Notes: generated by a model from the sequence alone, not told the origin. DNA of 44,297 nt from Pseudomonadota bacterium (GCA_021811235.1 JAJZPG010000022.1:1-44297); one strand, 5' to 3'; shown: positions 17,261-29,352, counted from the stretch's first letter. Made by a program: numbers and translations.

Positions 17261-17518
17261 TCAGTTACACGCCGGGCAGGCGCCGGTGCCGCAGGCGTGG
17301 GACGGCGCCTCGGACGAGGCCGCGGGCTTGCTGCCGCCGTTCTTGAAGTCCGTGGCGTACCAGCCGGTGCCCTTGAGGGCGAAACCGGCCGCGGTCAGCT
17401 GCTTGGCGTAGTCGGCCTTGCCGCACGACGGGCACACCGTCAGCGGGGCATCGGACACTTTCTGCATTTCATCCTGGGCGAAGCCGCAGGACGCACATTT
17501 GTAGGCATAGATCGGCAT
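17261..17518 (-). CDS. FmdB family zinc-ribbon protein
   Basis: This 85-aa protein begins MPIYAYKC and has two CxxC pairs, C8/C11 and C29/C32, that form a zinc ribbon of the FmdB/CxxC_CXXC_SSSS type. The C-terminus is low-complexity with three further cysteines (CGTGACPAC). FmdB was first described as a putative regulator, but a general function is not established. GGAG lies seven bases before the ATG. It leads the aspS gene series and has a consensus TATAAT upstream. Confidence 0.92.
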   Translation of the reverse strand: MPIYAYKCASCGFAQDEMQKVSDAPLTVCPSCGKADYAKQLTAAGFALKGTGWYATDFKNGGSKPAASSEAPSHACGTGACPACN

Positions 17519-17548
17519 AAAATTCTCCGACAATCAAGAAGTTGCGGG

Positions 17549-17600
17549 ATTATACCCGGGTTGGGGACCCGTCCCCAACACTTGGGCACAAGTCCCCAAC
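17549..17600 (-). promoter_or_regulatory. FmdB promoter with overlapping inverted repeat
   Basis: The minus strand has a consensus -10 TATAAT (17554-17549) about 30 nt before the ATG. The -35 position, TTGGGG with an 18-nt spacer, lies inside a perfect inverted repeat, GTTGGGGAC and GTCCCCAAC (17560-17579). A third GTCCCCAAC lies at 17592-17600. This looks like an operator, though GGGGAC-type repeats also occur as dispersed elements. Confidence 0.5.
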
Positions 17601-17632
17601 TGGCGGCGGCCCGCCGGTTTTCAAGGGATGCG

Positions 17633-19654
17633 CTACCAGGCAAAGCCCAGACTGCCGTAGACCCGCCGGCTGAACAGGTTGGTGTTGCGGAATTCTTCGT
17701 AGTCCTCGCCCAGGTTCTGCCCCACGAGCGCGGCTTCGACCTCGCCGCCCCACCACTTCCAGCGCCGTGCCAGGCGCGCGTCGACCCGGGTGTAGGCCCG
17801 GGTGATGTCGCCCTCAGTCAACCAGATCACCGCGTCGCTGCGCCAGACCCCCAGGCTCGTTTCCCAGCCGCCGGCCAGACGGTAGCTGGCGAGCAGGCCC
17901 CAGCTGTTGCGCGGAGCCGACTGCGGGATATCCTCGTTGTAATTCTCGCGGGTAGTGTCGGCTTCCAGGAACACCCGCGCAAAGTGCGCGCTCACGTCCA
18001 GTGCCGAGGTCGGCTGCCAGCGCAGCTGGATTTCGCCGCCGCGCGACCAGACCGTGCCGAGATTCTCGTATTTGAATTCATTCGCGCTGACGATGGAGCC
18101 CGGATCGGCGACGTAATCGTCTTTCTGCTGGCCGATGAAATCGTCGATCCTGTCGCGGAACAGGCGCACGTCGAGCTCGAGCCGGGCCGGGCGCCAATAC
18201 CCCACATAGCCGATCTCGCGCGACAGGATGCGTTCCGGTGCCAGGCCATCGGAAGGCACGGTGTAGATGTCGGCCAATGCCCCCGTGTCCCGCACGAGAA
18301 CCTGATTGCCCTCTTCCTCGAAGAAAGTCGGGGAGCGGTAGGCACGCGACACCCCCAGGCGGACGACATGGTTGGGGGCCAGGGTGAAATTGGCCGCGAC
18401 GCGCGGCGAAATGTCGGTGCCGGTGAAGTAGTGGTGCTCCAGCATGGCGCCGCCCTGCAGCAGCACCCGTTCATGGGCGCGCCATTCGAGATTGCCGAAG
18501 GCGCGCGCCAGTTCGCCGCTCAGGGTTTCGCCGGAATGGTAGCTCTGCGGGCTTTTAACCGTTTCCCGCCGCACTTCGCCGCCCCACACCGCGCGCAGGC
18601 TGGGGCCCCACTGTTCGTTCACCTGCAGTTCGATATTGCTGCGCGACTGCGAGAGATACTGGTCGACCACCACCGGCCCACCGATGTTGGCGACGGTGTC
18701 GGCGTCGAAACGGTTCTGCGTATGGTAGGCCTGCACGCGCCATTCGCGGCGCGAAGACTCGACCTTGTGATAGGCCAGTTGCAGATACAGCGCGCGCGAA
18801 TCCTGCTCGACCGGCTGCAGGAGGGAGCGCACATCGGCTGGCTGGCGGCTCCCCGCGGCCCAATCGCCCTGCGACAGGCCGAACTGCACCATCAGGTCGG
18901 AATCCGGTGCGAGCTGCCAGTCCATGCGGCCATTGACGAAGTAGGTCTTGCTCGACTCGAAATAGCTGCCATCGTCGAATCCCTGTTCCACGATGTGCTT
19001 CTCGAAGCGATCCCGTTGCTGCGCCGACGCGGTCAGACGGTAGCGCACGCTGGCGTCGCCCCCGCCGTGACGAACCGTCAGCCCGCGCATGTCCTGCTCA
19101 CCGACCTGCATCGAGACGTATCCGCCCGGCACCTGCGCGGCGGTCTTGGTGATGATGTTGATCACCGCGACAAAGGCATTCGCACCATGAATCGCGGCAT
19201 TGGGACCCCGCACCACTTCGATGCGCTCGATGTCGTCGATCGCCAGCGGCAGATCGGTCCAATACACCGTGCCGTAATGCGGGCTGTAGATCGAGCGCCC
19301 GTCGACCAGCACCTGGAAGCGGCGCGAGTAGGCATCGGCCAGGCCATGGTAGCCGGCGGTCCAGGTATTGTCGCCGGTATAGGCGACGGAAAATCCCGGC
19401 ACCAGCCTCAGCAGTTCGGGGATGTCGCGGAAGCCGGAGGCGCGGATCATGTCCTGGTCGATGACGGTGACCGCAGCGGGCGCCTCGCTCACCGGCTGCG
19501 ACAGGCGCGATGCCGACAACACCACCGGCAAATCGTCCAGGAAATCGGTTTCGGTCACCGCGGCAGCGGCCGACCGGTCGGAAGAAACGAGGCCCCCCCC
19601 GAGCAGGAGCCCCGTCCCAAGCACGCGAAATAAGCTTGTCAAATTGCCGCCCAC
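17633..19654 (-). CDS. TonB-dependent receptor, paralogue 1
   Basis: This outer-membrane receptor of about 673 aa has an N-terminal hydrophobic signal, then a BtuB-like TonB box region (LPVVLSASR), a plug domain (APAAVTVIDQDMIRASG, VRGPNAAIHGANAFVAVINI) and a beta-barrel ending in GSLGFAW. The GTG at 19654 is my choice, placing LTSLFRVLGTGLLLGGG as the signal core; the frame is open to 19783. The substrate is unknown; no cobalamin riboswitch or iron-regulator box was recognised. It is a tandem paralogue of the next gene, and their plug domains are nearly identical. Confidence 0.88.
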   Translation of the reverse strand: MGGNLTSLFRVLGTGLLLGGGLVSSDRSAAAAVTETDFLDDLPVVLSASRLSQPVSEAPAAVTVIDQDMIRASGFRDIPELLRLVPGFSVAYTGDNTWTAGYHGLADAYSRRFQVLVDGRSIYSPHYGTVYWTDLPLAIDDIERIEVVRGPNAAIHGANAFVAVINIITKTAAQVPGGYVSMQVGEQDMRGLTVRHGGGDASVRYRLTASAQQRDRFEKHIVEQGFDDGSYFESSKTYFVNGRMDWQLAPDSDLMVQFGLSQGDWAAGSRQPADVRSLLQPVEQDSRALYLQLAYHKVESSRREWRVQAYHTQNRFDADTVANIGGPVVVDQYLSQSRSNIELQVNEQWGPSLRAVWGGEVRRETVKSPQSYHSGETLSGELARAFGNLEWRAHERVLLQGGAMLEHHYFTGTDISPRVAANFTLAPNHVVRLGVSRAYRSPTFFEEEGNQVLVRDTGALADIYTVPSDGLAPERILSREIGYVGYWRPARLELDVRLFRDRIDDFIGQQKDDYVADPGSIVSANEFKYENLGTVWSRGGEIQLRWQPTSALDVSAHFARVFLEADTTRENYNEDIPQSAPRNSWGLLASYRLAGGWETSLGVWRSDAVIWLTEGDITRAYTRVDARLARRWKWWGGEVEAALVGQNLGEDYEEFRNTNLFSRRVYGSLGFAW

Positions 19655-19860
19655 GTTCCTTTCATGTTGCCGCACTGCGCGCAACGACCTCACTCCGCAT
19701 GATTTTTTGCACAAACCGGATGGATTACGGCAGATGACCCCGCAAGCTTTAGCCCCGGCGCCGACATCGCACAACTTTCCCATACTGTCCGCAGGGCGGT
19801 CGGATCAGGCCGCCCCGCAAAGGAAGGCACCGGATGCCGCGGAAAACGCGGCCTTTCCCG

Positions 19861-21795
19861 TCACCAGTCGAAGCTGAGACTGCCATAGACGCGGCGGCTG
19901 AAAAGATTGGCATCGCGGAATTCTTCGTAAGTTTCGCCCAGGTTCTGCCCGACCAGGGCCGCTTCCAGCTCGTGTCCCTGCCATTTCCAGCGACGCGCCA
20001 GGCGCGCGTCCCAGCGGGTGAAGGCCGCGGTGACGTCGCCTTCTGACAGCCATTTCATGCGCCCCGAGCGATAGATTCCCGCACTCGCCGTCCAGCCCGC
20101 CCCCAGTTCGTAGCGTGCCAGCAGGCTGAAACTGTTGCGCGGTGCGGACTGGGTCAGATCTTCGTCGACGCTGTCATCCGCCTCGATGAAGGCTCGCGCG
20201 TACTGCGCCGACAGCCGCAACGCAGGGACGGGGTGCCAGTTCAGTTGCAGATCGCCGCCGTGCACGGTGAAATCGTCGCGATTGGAGAATTGCGTGGGCG
20301 AGCCGTCGCCATTGATATAGTCGTAGATCGTGTCGTGAAAGAGCTTGGCATCGAGTTGCAGGCGCAACGCAGGGTAGAGGCCCACATAGCCGATCTCGCG
20401 CGACAGGATGCGCTCGGGCTGGAGGGGGTCCGAAGGCACGAACAATTGCGCGACCGGCGTACCGGTCGTCGTCCGGTACGTCAGCTTGCCTTTCTGCTCG
20501 AAAAAAGTGGGGGAGCGATAGGCCTCGGAGAGATTCAGGCGCAGCACGTGCCCCTCGGCCACGGTATAGTTGAGCGCAACGCGTGGTGAAACGTCGGTAC
20601 CCGTAAAGTAATGGTGCTCGAGCATCGCCCCGCCCTGCACCAGCAGATCGGGCCGCGCCCGCCATTCCAGGTTCACGTAGGCACGTCCCAGGGTGCCGTC
20701 CAGGGCCTCATGCGTATCGAAGTAGCGGAGGCTCTCCACCGTTTCGTGGCGCACCTCGCCCCCCCACGCCATCCGCCAGGCGGGCGCCAGACGCCGGTTC
20801 ATCTGGAACTCGACGTTGGCACGGGTTTGCAGGTGATCCACGCCGGCATCGACGGGCGCCACCACCAGCGGCGCCTTCAGCACATTGCGGCTGAAGTAGG
20901 CATGAACCATCCATTCATCGTCGGCGTTGCGGGCGCGGCGGTACTTGAGCTGCACGTATTGCGCCGACACCTCCTGTCCGCCCGGCTCATAGGGCTGATC
21001 CGAATACCCCGCCTGCCAATCGCCTGTCGACAGGCCGAATTGCACGCTCAGTTCATCCATCGCCGAGACCCGGTAATCCGCCCGCCCGTTCAGGAAATAG
21101 GTCTGCGTTTCTTCGTAGATCGCACTGCCATCGGGGGTGGCCGTCTCGAAACGGTCGCGGGTCTGTGCCGACAGGGTCAGCCGGTAGCGCAGATCACCGT
21201 GGTTCCCGCCATGGCGCAGGCTCGCCCCGGACATGCCCTGCTCGCCGTATTGCAGGGAAGCGTAGGTTCCGGGCGTCTGGCTGGGATCCTTGGTGATGAT
21301 GTTGATGACGGCCAGGAAGGCGTTGGCCCCGTAGGTGGCGGCGTTGGGACCGCGCACCACTTCGATGCGCTCGATGTCGTCGACCGACAGCGGGAGTTCC
21401 CCCCAATTGACTGCCCCGTAGGCGGCACTGTAGATCGAGCGTCCGTCCACCAGCACCTGGAAACGCCGCGAAAACGCATCGGCCATGCCGTGGTAGCCCA
21501 CCGCCCAGGTATTGTCGCGGGTATACGCCACCGAGAAGCCCGGCACCAGACGCAGCAAATCGGGAATGTCGCGAAAACCCGATGCGCGAATCATGTCCTG
21601 GTCGATGACGGTGACCGCGGCAGGCGCCTCGTTCACCGGCTGCGACAGGCGCGACGCCGACAGCACCACCGGCAAATCGTCGAAAAAATCGGATTCGGTG
21701 ACTGCAGCCAGCGCACTGGCAGGCCATGCGACAAGCCCGCCCACCACGAGGGCCATTCCCAGCGGGTGGGATGGATTTGCCTGTTTGCTGCTCAA
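19861..21795 (-). CDS. TonB-dependent receptor, paralogue 2
   Basis: This receptor is about 644 aa. It has a signal peptide (GMALVVGGLVAWPASALA), a plug starting LPVVLSASRLSQPVNEAP and a barrel ending GSLSFDW. The TTG at 21795, with AGGGTG upstream, gives a basic residue before the hydrophobic core; the ATG at 21756 would give a signal with no positive charge. The frame runs on into ssb, which excludes earlier starts. It follows ssb on the same strand. The 206-bp gap to paralogue 1 (19655-19860) contains no clear promoter or terminator. Confidence 0.88.
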   Translation of the reverse strand: MSSKQANPSHPLGMALVVGGLVAWPASALAAVTESDFFDDLPVVLSASRLSQPVNEAPAAVTVIDQDMIRASGFRDIPDLLRLVPGFSVAYTRDNTWAVGYHGMADAFSRRFQVLVDGRSIYSAAYGAVNWGELPLSVDDIERIEVVRGPNAATYGANAFLAVINIITKDPSQTPGTYASLQYGEQGMSGASLRHGGNHGDLRYRLTLSAQTRDRFETATPDGSAIYEETQTYFLNGRADYRVSAMDELSVQFGLSTGDWQAGYSDQPYEPGGQEVSAQYVQLKYRRARNADDEWMVHAYFSRNVLKAPLVVAPVDAGVDHLQTRANVEFQMNRRLAPAWRMAWGGEVRHETVESLRYFDTHEALDGTLGRAYVNLEWRARPDLLVQGGAMLEHHYFTGTDVSPRVALNYTVAEGHVLRLNLSEAYRSPTFFEQKGKLTYRTTTGTPVAQLFVPSDPLQPERILSREIGYVGLYPALRLQLDAKLFHDTIYDYINGDGSPTQFSNRDDFTVHGGDLQLNWHPVPALRLSAQYARAFIEADDSVDEDLTQSAPRNSFSLLARYELGAGWTASAGIYRSGRMKWLSEGDVTAAFTRWDARLARRWKWQGHELEAALVGQNLGETYEEFRDANLFSRRVYGSLSFDW

Positions 21796-21889
21796 TTCAC
21801 CCTGGCCGGCTCGCTGAACGCGCCGGCATGTCTCCGCCTTGGTTTGGGTATGAATGCTTGTACGACAGCCGGGCTGCCGGGTCAGCGCA

Positions 21890-22369
21890 TCAGAACGGAA
21901 TATCGTCGTCCATGTCGTCGAAGCCGCTGCTGGCCGGGCGCTGCGCCGGCGCATTGCCGCGGGATGGGCCGCCCTGCGCGGGCCGCGGCGCCGGCTGGCT
22001 GTAGCCGGAATCATCCATGTCGGCCATGCCGCCGCCGCTCTTGCCGCCCAGCATCTGCATGCGGTCGCCGCGGATCTCAGTGGCGTATTTCTCGACGCCG
22101 TCCTTGTCGGTGTATTTGCGGGTGCGGATGCTGCCCTCGATGTAGACCTGGCTGCCCTTCTTCAGATACTGGCCGCAGACCTCGGCAGTGCGGCCGAAGA
22201 AGCTGACGCGGTGCCATTCGGTGGCTTCCTGCATGGCGCCGCTCTTGTCCTTGAATTTGTCGGTGGTCGCCACGCTGAGGTTGACGACGGCTTCGCCGCT
22301 CGGCAGATAGCGCATTTCGGGGTCGCGCCCCAGGTTGCCGACCAGAATGACCTTGTTGACCGATGCCAT
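21890..22369 (-). CDS. ssb: Single-stranded DNA-binding protein
   Basis: This 159-aa protein coats single-stranded DNA in replication and repair. The OB-fold runs from [21 protein letters not shown] to about residue 110. A glycine/proline-rich linker follows, then the acidic tip DDMDDDIPF that recruits partner proteins. GGGGAAAAC precedes the ATG. An extended -10 promoter overlaps the stop of the upstream MFS gene. I saw no SOS box. Confidence 0.98.
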   Translation of the reverse strand: MASVNKVILVGNLGRDPEMRYLPSGEAVVNLSVATTDKFKDKSGAMQEATEWHRVSFFGRTAEVCGQYLKKGSQVYIEGSIRTRKYTDKDGVEKYATEIRGDRMQMLGGKSGGGMADMDDSGYSQPAPRPAQGGPSRGNAPAQRPASSGFDDMDDDIPF

Positions 22370-22402
22370 GTTTTCCCCTGAATGTAAGCTTTTAGTGGGC
22401 TG

Positions 22403-22411
22403 ATTCTATCA
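22403..22411 (-). promoter_or_regulatory. Candidate ssb promoter (extended -10)
   Basis: The minus strand reads TGATAGAAT, an extended -10 in which the TGA is also the stop codon of the MFS transporter gene. No good -35 is visible. The position is 34 nt before the ssb ATG. Confidence 0.45.
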
Positions 22412-23797
22412 GGCGCCCGTCGCCTCCAGCAGACTGCGCACGCCGGCCTCGTCCCAGCCCTTGAGGCTGACCTTGAGCATGGCCACGCCCTCCTCGGCCA
22501 GCACCACCGCCTCGACCACGCCGCTCACGCCGGCCAGCTGCGCCTTCAGCAGGGCCGCCTGGTCGGCCGGCATGGTTCCGACGTGGAACATGCGGGTCTT
22601 GATCGCGGGCGGCGCGGTCATCGACAGGCTCGCCAGCAGCCACGCGCCCATCAGCACCACGCAGAACAGGAACACGGCCTGGAATCCATGATGCTGCGCC
22701 AGCCAGCCGCCGAAGGCGCCGCCAAAGAACAGGCCTAGCGCCTGGGCGGTGTTGTAGACGCCCATCGCGGTCCCTTTGGCGGAGACCGGCGCCAGCTTGG
22801 AAATGAGCGAGGGCAGGCTGGCTTCCAGCAGGTTGAAGGAAACGAAGTAGGCGAACAGCGCCCATACGATGGCCCAGAACGAGTCGATACCGAACGCCAG
22901 TCCGATCTGCGCCAGCAGCATCAGCGCCACGCCGCCGACGAACACCGGCTTCATCTTGCCGCGCTTCTCGCCATAGACGATGGCCGGCACCATCAGCACG
23001 AACGAGCCCAGCAGGACGGGCAGGTACACCGCCCAATGATGGTCGGCCGGGAGACCGCTGTTCTTGAGCGCCACCGGCACCACGACGAACATTGCCATCT
23101 GCGCCGCATGCAGGGCGAAGATGCCGAAGTCGAGCCGCAGCAGCTGGCCGTTCTTCAGTACGTCCTTGAGGCTGGCCGGGTTGGCCTGGGCGTCGGCGTG
23201 GAAATGGGTATCGGCGGGATCGGGCACCCAGTCCTTCACCACCCAGATCGCCGCCAGCGCGAGTACGCCGGTCAGGGCAAAAATGCCCGGCACGCCGATC
23301 ACGCGGTTGAGCGCCGGCCCCGCCACCAGCGACACGGCGAACGCGACGCCGATGGTCGAGCCGACCAGCGCCATCGCCTTGGTGCGGTGTTCCTCGCGGG
23401 TGAGGTCGGCCAGCATCGCGGTGACCGCTGCGGAAATCGCCCCGGCGCCCTGTAGCGCGCGGCCGAAGATGGTCCAGTAAATATCGGTGGCTGCCGCAGC
23501 GACGAAACTGCCGAGCGCGAACACGACGAGGCCGAAGATGATGACCTTCTTGCGCCCGATGCGGTCGGACGCCATGCCGAAGGGAATCATCAGGATGGCC
23601 TGGGTCAGGCCGTACATGCCGAGCGCGAGGCCAACCAGGGTGTGGTTGTCGCCGCCCGGCAGGTGTTCGGCATACAGCGCGAACACCGGCAGGATCAGGA
23701 ACATGCCCAGCATGCGCAGCCCGAAGATTGCCGCCAGGCCCGATGCGGCGCGCTTTTCGGCGCGGGTCATGCTTTCGGACAGGTCGATCTTGGCCAC
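22409..23797 (-). CDS. MFS transporter with C-terminal YAM-like domain (YajR-like)
   Basis: This 462-aa inner-membrane protein has about 12 hydrophobic segments and the MFS motif A as [11 protein letters not shown]. After the last segment (about residue 385) a soluble domain of roughly 70 residues follows ([24 protein letters not shown]), resembling the ferredoxin-like YAM domain of E. coli YajR. The substrate is unknown; drug or metabolite efflux is the usual guess. The start is a GTG at 23797 with a poor ribosome binding site. It is divergent from uvrA and lies directly upstream of ssb. Confidence 0.88.
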   Translation of the reverse strand: MAKIDLSESMTRAEKRAASGLAAIFGLRMLGMFLILPVFALYAEHLPGGDNHTLVGLALGMYGLTQAILMIPFGMASDRIGRKKVIIFGLVVFALGSFVAAAATDIYWTIFGRALQGAGAISAAVTAMLADLTREEHRTKAMALVGSTIGVAFAVSLVAGPALNRVIGVPGIFALTGVLALAAIWVVKDWVPDPADTHFHADAQANPASLKDVLKNGQLLRLDFGIFALHAAQMAMFVVVPVALKNSGLPADHHWAVYLPVLLGSFVLMVPAIVYGEKRGKMKPVFVGGVALMLLAQIGLAFGIDSFWAIVWALFAYFVSFNLLEASLPSLISKLAPVSAKGTAMGVYNTAQALGLFFGGAFGGWLAQHHGFQAVFLFCVVLMGAWLLASLSMTAPPAIKTRMFHVGTMPADQAALLKAQLAGVSGVVEAVVLAEEGVAMLKVSLKGWDEAGVRSLLEATGA

Positions 23798-23827
23798 TGC
23801 GGGATTCGGCTGAGTCTAGAAGTCCGT

Positions 23828-23833
23828 TATATT
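23828..23833 (+). promoter_or_regulatory. Candidate uvrA -10 box
   Basis: TATATT lies 33 nt before the uvrA ATG. No convincing -35 or LexA box is visible in the 69-bp divergent region. Confidence 0.4.
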
Positions 23834-23866
23834 AGCAGGTTGCGAATTACGCCCCCGCACCAAACA

Positions 23867-26689
<2,823 letters not shown>

Positions 26690-26690
26690 A

Positions 26691-27425
26691 ATGGCCGAGC
26701 CGGTCCGCCTGTCCAAGCTGATGTCCGAGCGCGGGCTGTGTTCGCGCCGCGAGGCCGACAGCTACATCGAACGCGGGCTGGTCTTCGTCGACGGCAAGCG
26801 GGTTTCCGAACTGGGCACCAAGGTCGATCCCGACTGCGCGATCCGCCTCGATACCCAAGCCAGCGCACAGCAACAGCAGCGCGTGACCATCCTGCTGCAC
26901 AAGCCGGTCGGCTACGTCTCCGGCCAGCCGGAGCCGGGCTACCAGCCAGCCGTGGCCCTGGTCCGCCCCGACACCCTGTGGCAGGACGGGCGCGCCGGGC
27001 GGGCGTTCCACCCGACGCACCTGAAAGGCCTGGCGCCCGCTGGCCGGCTCGACATCGATTCGACAGGCCTCTTGGTACTGACGCAGGACGGGCGCATTGC
27101 GAAACGGCTGATCGGTGACGATTCCGACGTCGAAAAGGAATACCTGGTGCGGGTCGAAGGCCGGCTTGACGAGCGCGGCCTCGCACTGCTCAACCACGGC
27201 CTTACGCTCGACGGCCGCAAGCTGCGCCCAGCCAGGGTCGGCTGGCAGAACGCCGACCAGCTGCGCTTCATCCTGAAGGAAGGCCGCAAGCGCCAGATCC
27301 GCCGCATGTGCGAATTGGTGGGACTGAAAGTGGTGGGGCTGAAGCGCGTGCGCATCGGCCGCGTGCGGCTCGGCGATCTGCCGCTGGGGCAGTGGCGTTA
27401 CCTGCGCGACGACGAGGCGTTCTGA
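26691..27425 (+). CDS. RsuA/RluF-family pseudouridine synthase
   Basis: This 244-aa enzyme isomerises uridine in rRNA. It has an N-terminal S4 domain ([20 protein letters not shown]) and the catalytic aspartate D121 in [11 protein letters not shown]. The ending, [19 protein letters not shown], is the usual family tail. The family includes RsuA, RluB, RluE and RluF; the S4 domain and [10 protein letters not shown] segment lean towards RluF, but the target base cannot be assigned with certainty. One base separates it from uvrA, so the two are probably co-transcribed. Confidence 0.92.
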   Translation: MAEPVRLSKLMSERGLCSRREADSYIERGLVFVDGKRVSELGTKVDPDCAIRLDTQASAQQQQRVTILLHKPVGYVSGQPEPGYQPAVALVRPDTLWQDGRAGRAFHPTHLKGLAPAGRLDIDSTGLLVLTQDGRIAKRLIGDDSDVEKEYLVRVEGRLDERGLALLNHGLTLDGRKLRPARVGWQNADQLRFILKEGRKRQIRRMCELVGLKVVGLKRVRIGRVRLGDLPLGQWRYLRDDEAF

Positions 27426-27551
27426 AGCAAAACACTGTTAGGCCCAGGTGCCCCCCTGCGCAACAGCTTGTTTAGTCTGCCTTTTGATCTATCAACAAGC
27501 ATGTGGGCCCATCAACCCGCATTCTATTTTCACTCATATAGGGAGATATCC

Positions 27552-27851
27552 ATGCAAACCAAACTTCTCGCCGCACTGTTCGCCGCCCTTGCACTGACCG
27601 CCTGCCAGAAAGCTGAAGAAGCAGCCGCCCCCGCCATGGAAGAGGCCAAGGAAGCGGCCGACGCGGCTGCGGATTCGGCATCAGACGCTGCAGAGTCTGC
27701 TGCCGATGCTGCCGGCGCCGCTGCCGAAGCGACAGGCGATGCCGCCGCTGCAGCAGTCGATGCAACCAAGGATGCGGCGGCCGAAGCCGCCCAGGATACG
27801 GCCGACGCCGCGCAGGAAGCGGCGGACAAGGCCAAGGAAGCCGCCCAGTAA
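27552..27851 (+). CDS. Alanine-rich small lipoprotein
   Basis: This 99-aa protein begins with a lipoprotein signal peptide ending LALTAC, with C18 as the lipidated cysteine. The mature part is almost entirely Ala with regular Asp, Glu and Lys (repeats of the kind AADAA, AESAADAAG, AAQDTADAAQEA) and no aromatic residues. It should form a long amphipathic helix or coiled coil, recalling LEA-like or Lpp-like proteins. AGGGAGATATCC precedes the ATG. Its function is not known. It has its own terminator. The 126-bp gap before it contains an inverted GCTTGTT/AACAAGC pair (27466-27500). Confidence 0.82.
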   Translation: MQTKLLAALFAALALTACQKAEEAAAPAMEEAKEAADAAADSASDAAESAADAAGAAAEATGDAAAAAVDATKDAAAEAAQDTADAAQEAADKAKEAAQ

Positions 27852-27871
27852 TCATTGCACGCATGCATCGC

Positions 27872-27903
27872 AAACGGCCGGGGTTTCCTGGCCGTTTCTG
27901 TTT
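27872..27903 (+). terminator. Intrinsic terminator after the lipoprotein gene
   Basis: AAACGGCC (27872-27879) pairs with GGCCGTTT (27890-27897) around a 10-base loop, followed by CTGTTT. The T-run is interrupted but the stem is perfect. Confidence 0.75.
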
Positions 27904-27977
27904 GACGACAGTGATCCCGGACCTTCGCCGCCCCCCAGGCCGCTACAATGCCGGCATCCCTTTTGAGTCACCCCGCC

Positions 27978-28058
27978 ATGCGCATCGTCGCCTGCCATTT
28001 AGCCCCGTTGTGCGTGCCCGCCCTCTCCGCACGGCCTGAATCCCCGCCAACCATTTGA
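27978..28058 (+). CDS. Possible 26-codon upstream reading frame
   Basis: A short frame (MRIVACHLAPLCVPALSARP...) starts 29 nt after a TACAAT -10 box (27944-27949) and stops four bases before the glycerate kinase ATG. It has no ribosome binding site and no recognisable family. It might be a leader peptide coupling translation to the kinase, or chance. Confidence 0.2.
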   Translation: MRIVACHLAPLCVPALSARPESPPTI

Positions 28059-28062
28059 CGCG

Positions 28063-29352
28063 ATGGATGCCAGGATAAACCCGCGTGATCTGCTGCTGGA
28101 ATCTTTCCGCGCCGCGGTGGCCGCCGCCGACCCCGCGCACATCCTGCCGCCGCATCTGCCGGTGCCGCCACGCGGCCGCACCCTGGTGGTGGGCGGCGGC
28201 AAGGCAGCCGCCAGCATGGCCGCTGCGGTCGAGGCACACTGGCCAAGCGACGCGCCGCTATCGGGCCTCGTCGTCACCCGTTACCAGCACGGCCTGCCCA
28301 CGCGCCGCATCGAAGTCGTCGAGGCCAGCCATCCCCTGCCAGACGGACGCGGCGAGGCAGCCGCCCTGCGCATGCTGGATTTGGCCCGCCAGCTGGGGCC
28401 GGACGATCTGCTGCTGGCGCTGATTTCCGGCGGCGGTTCCAGTCTGCTCGCCGCGCCGGTCGAAGGCGTCACGCTGAAGGAACTGCGCCAGGTCACCAAG
28501 GCGCTGCTCGGCGCGGGAGCGACCATCCAGGACATCAACACCGTACGCAAGCACCTCACCCGCCTGTCGGGGGGGCAGCTGGCGCGCGCGGCGCGGTCGG
28601 GCACGACAGGCGCAAGCGTGCTCGCCCTGATCATCTCGGACGTCGTCGGCGACGATCCCACCCACATCGCGTCGGGCCCCTGCGCGCCCGATCCCACGAC
28701 CTGCGTCGACGCGCTGGAGCGGCTGCAACGCTTCGCCATCACGCCTCCTGCCAGCGTCCAGCGTCACCTTGAGACCTGCTGCTCGGACGTGTCGGCCGAC
28801 ACCCCCAAGCCCGGCGATCCTTGTTTCAGTCGCGTGGAAAACCGCGTCATCGCCAGCGCGCGCGCAAGCCTCCTGGCCGCGGCCGGCCATTTCGAACAGC
28901 GCGGGATACCCGCCCTGCTGCTATCCGACCGTGTCAGCGGCGATGCGCAACAAGTGGCCCGCCAGCACGCCGCATTGGCGCAGGCGATGGCGCGGCGGCA
29001 GCCGCTCGCGCTGCTATCCGGCGGCGAAACCACCGTCACCCTGCGCCCGCGGCACGGCCGTGGCGGTCGCAATGCGGAATTTCTGCTGGGCTTGGCGTTG
29101 GCGCTGGACGATACGCCGGCGTGGTCGATCGCATGCGACACCGATGGCATCGACGGTAGCGAGGACAATGCGGGCGCACTGCTCGCCCCGGACTCGCTGA
29201 CGCGCGCACGCGCGCTGGGGCTCGACGCCACCGCGAAGCTGGCTGCACACGACAGCCACGGTTTCTTTGGGGCGCTGGGTGACCTGGTCGTCACCGGTCC
29301 CACCCGCACCAACGTCAACGACTATCGTGCGCTCCTGCTGGGCCTGGATTGA
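28063..29352 (+). CDS. Glycerate 2-kinase (MOFRL family)
   Basis: This 429-aa cytosolic kinase phosphorylates D-glycerate, probably to 2-phosphoglycerate, linking glyoxylate or glycolate salvage to glycolysis. The N-terminal DUF4147 domain carries VVGGGKAAASMA and LISGGGSSLLAAP. The C-terminal MOFRL domain carries LLSGGETTVTL, RGGRNAEFLLGLAL and DTDGIDGSEDNAGA. Family members are called GckA or TtuD. A -10-like TACAAT lies 114 nt upstream, and no ribosome binding site is seen before the ATG. It converges on the SAM hydrolase gene with five bases between stops and no terminator. Confidence 0.93.
   Translation: MDARINPRDLLLESFRAAVAAADPAHILPPHLPVPPRGRTLVVGGGKAAASMAAAVEAHWPSDAPLSGLVVTRYQHGLPTRRIEVVEASHPLPDGRGEAAALRMLDLARQLGPDDLLLALISGGGSSLLAAPVEGVTLKELRQVTKALLGAGATIQDINTVRKHLTRLSGGQLARAARSGTTGASVLALIISDVVGDDPTHIASGPCAPDPTTCVDALERLQRFAITPPASVQRHLETCCSDVSADTPKPGDPCFSRVENRVIASARASLLAAAGHFEQRGIPALLLSDRVSGDAQQVARQHAALAQAMARRQPLALLSGGETTVTLRPRHGRGGRNAEFLLGLALALDDTPAWSIACDTDGIDGSEDNAGALLAPDSLTRARALGLDATAKLAAHDSHGFFGALGDLVVTGPTRTNVNDYRALLLGLD

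Noticed and set aside
17297-19633. A 778-codon open frame antisense to TonB receptor 1
   Set aside because: The receptor on the minus strand has a plug, a barrel and a close paralogue. The antisense product is His/Arg/Ala-rich and unrecognisable.
19655-19860. A cobalamin riboswitch upstream of TonB receptor 1
   Set aside because: The region lacks a recognisable B12 box, and the short GC hairpin near 19840 has no supporting context.
23798-23866. A LexA (SOS) box for uvrA
   Set aside because: No CTGT-N8-ACAG-like palindrome is present in the divergent region. The same holds before ssb.
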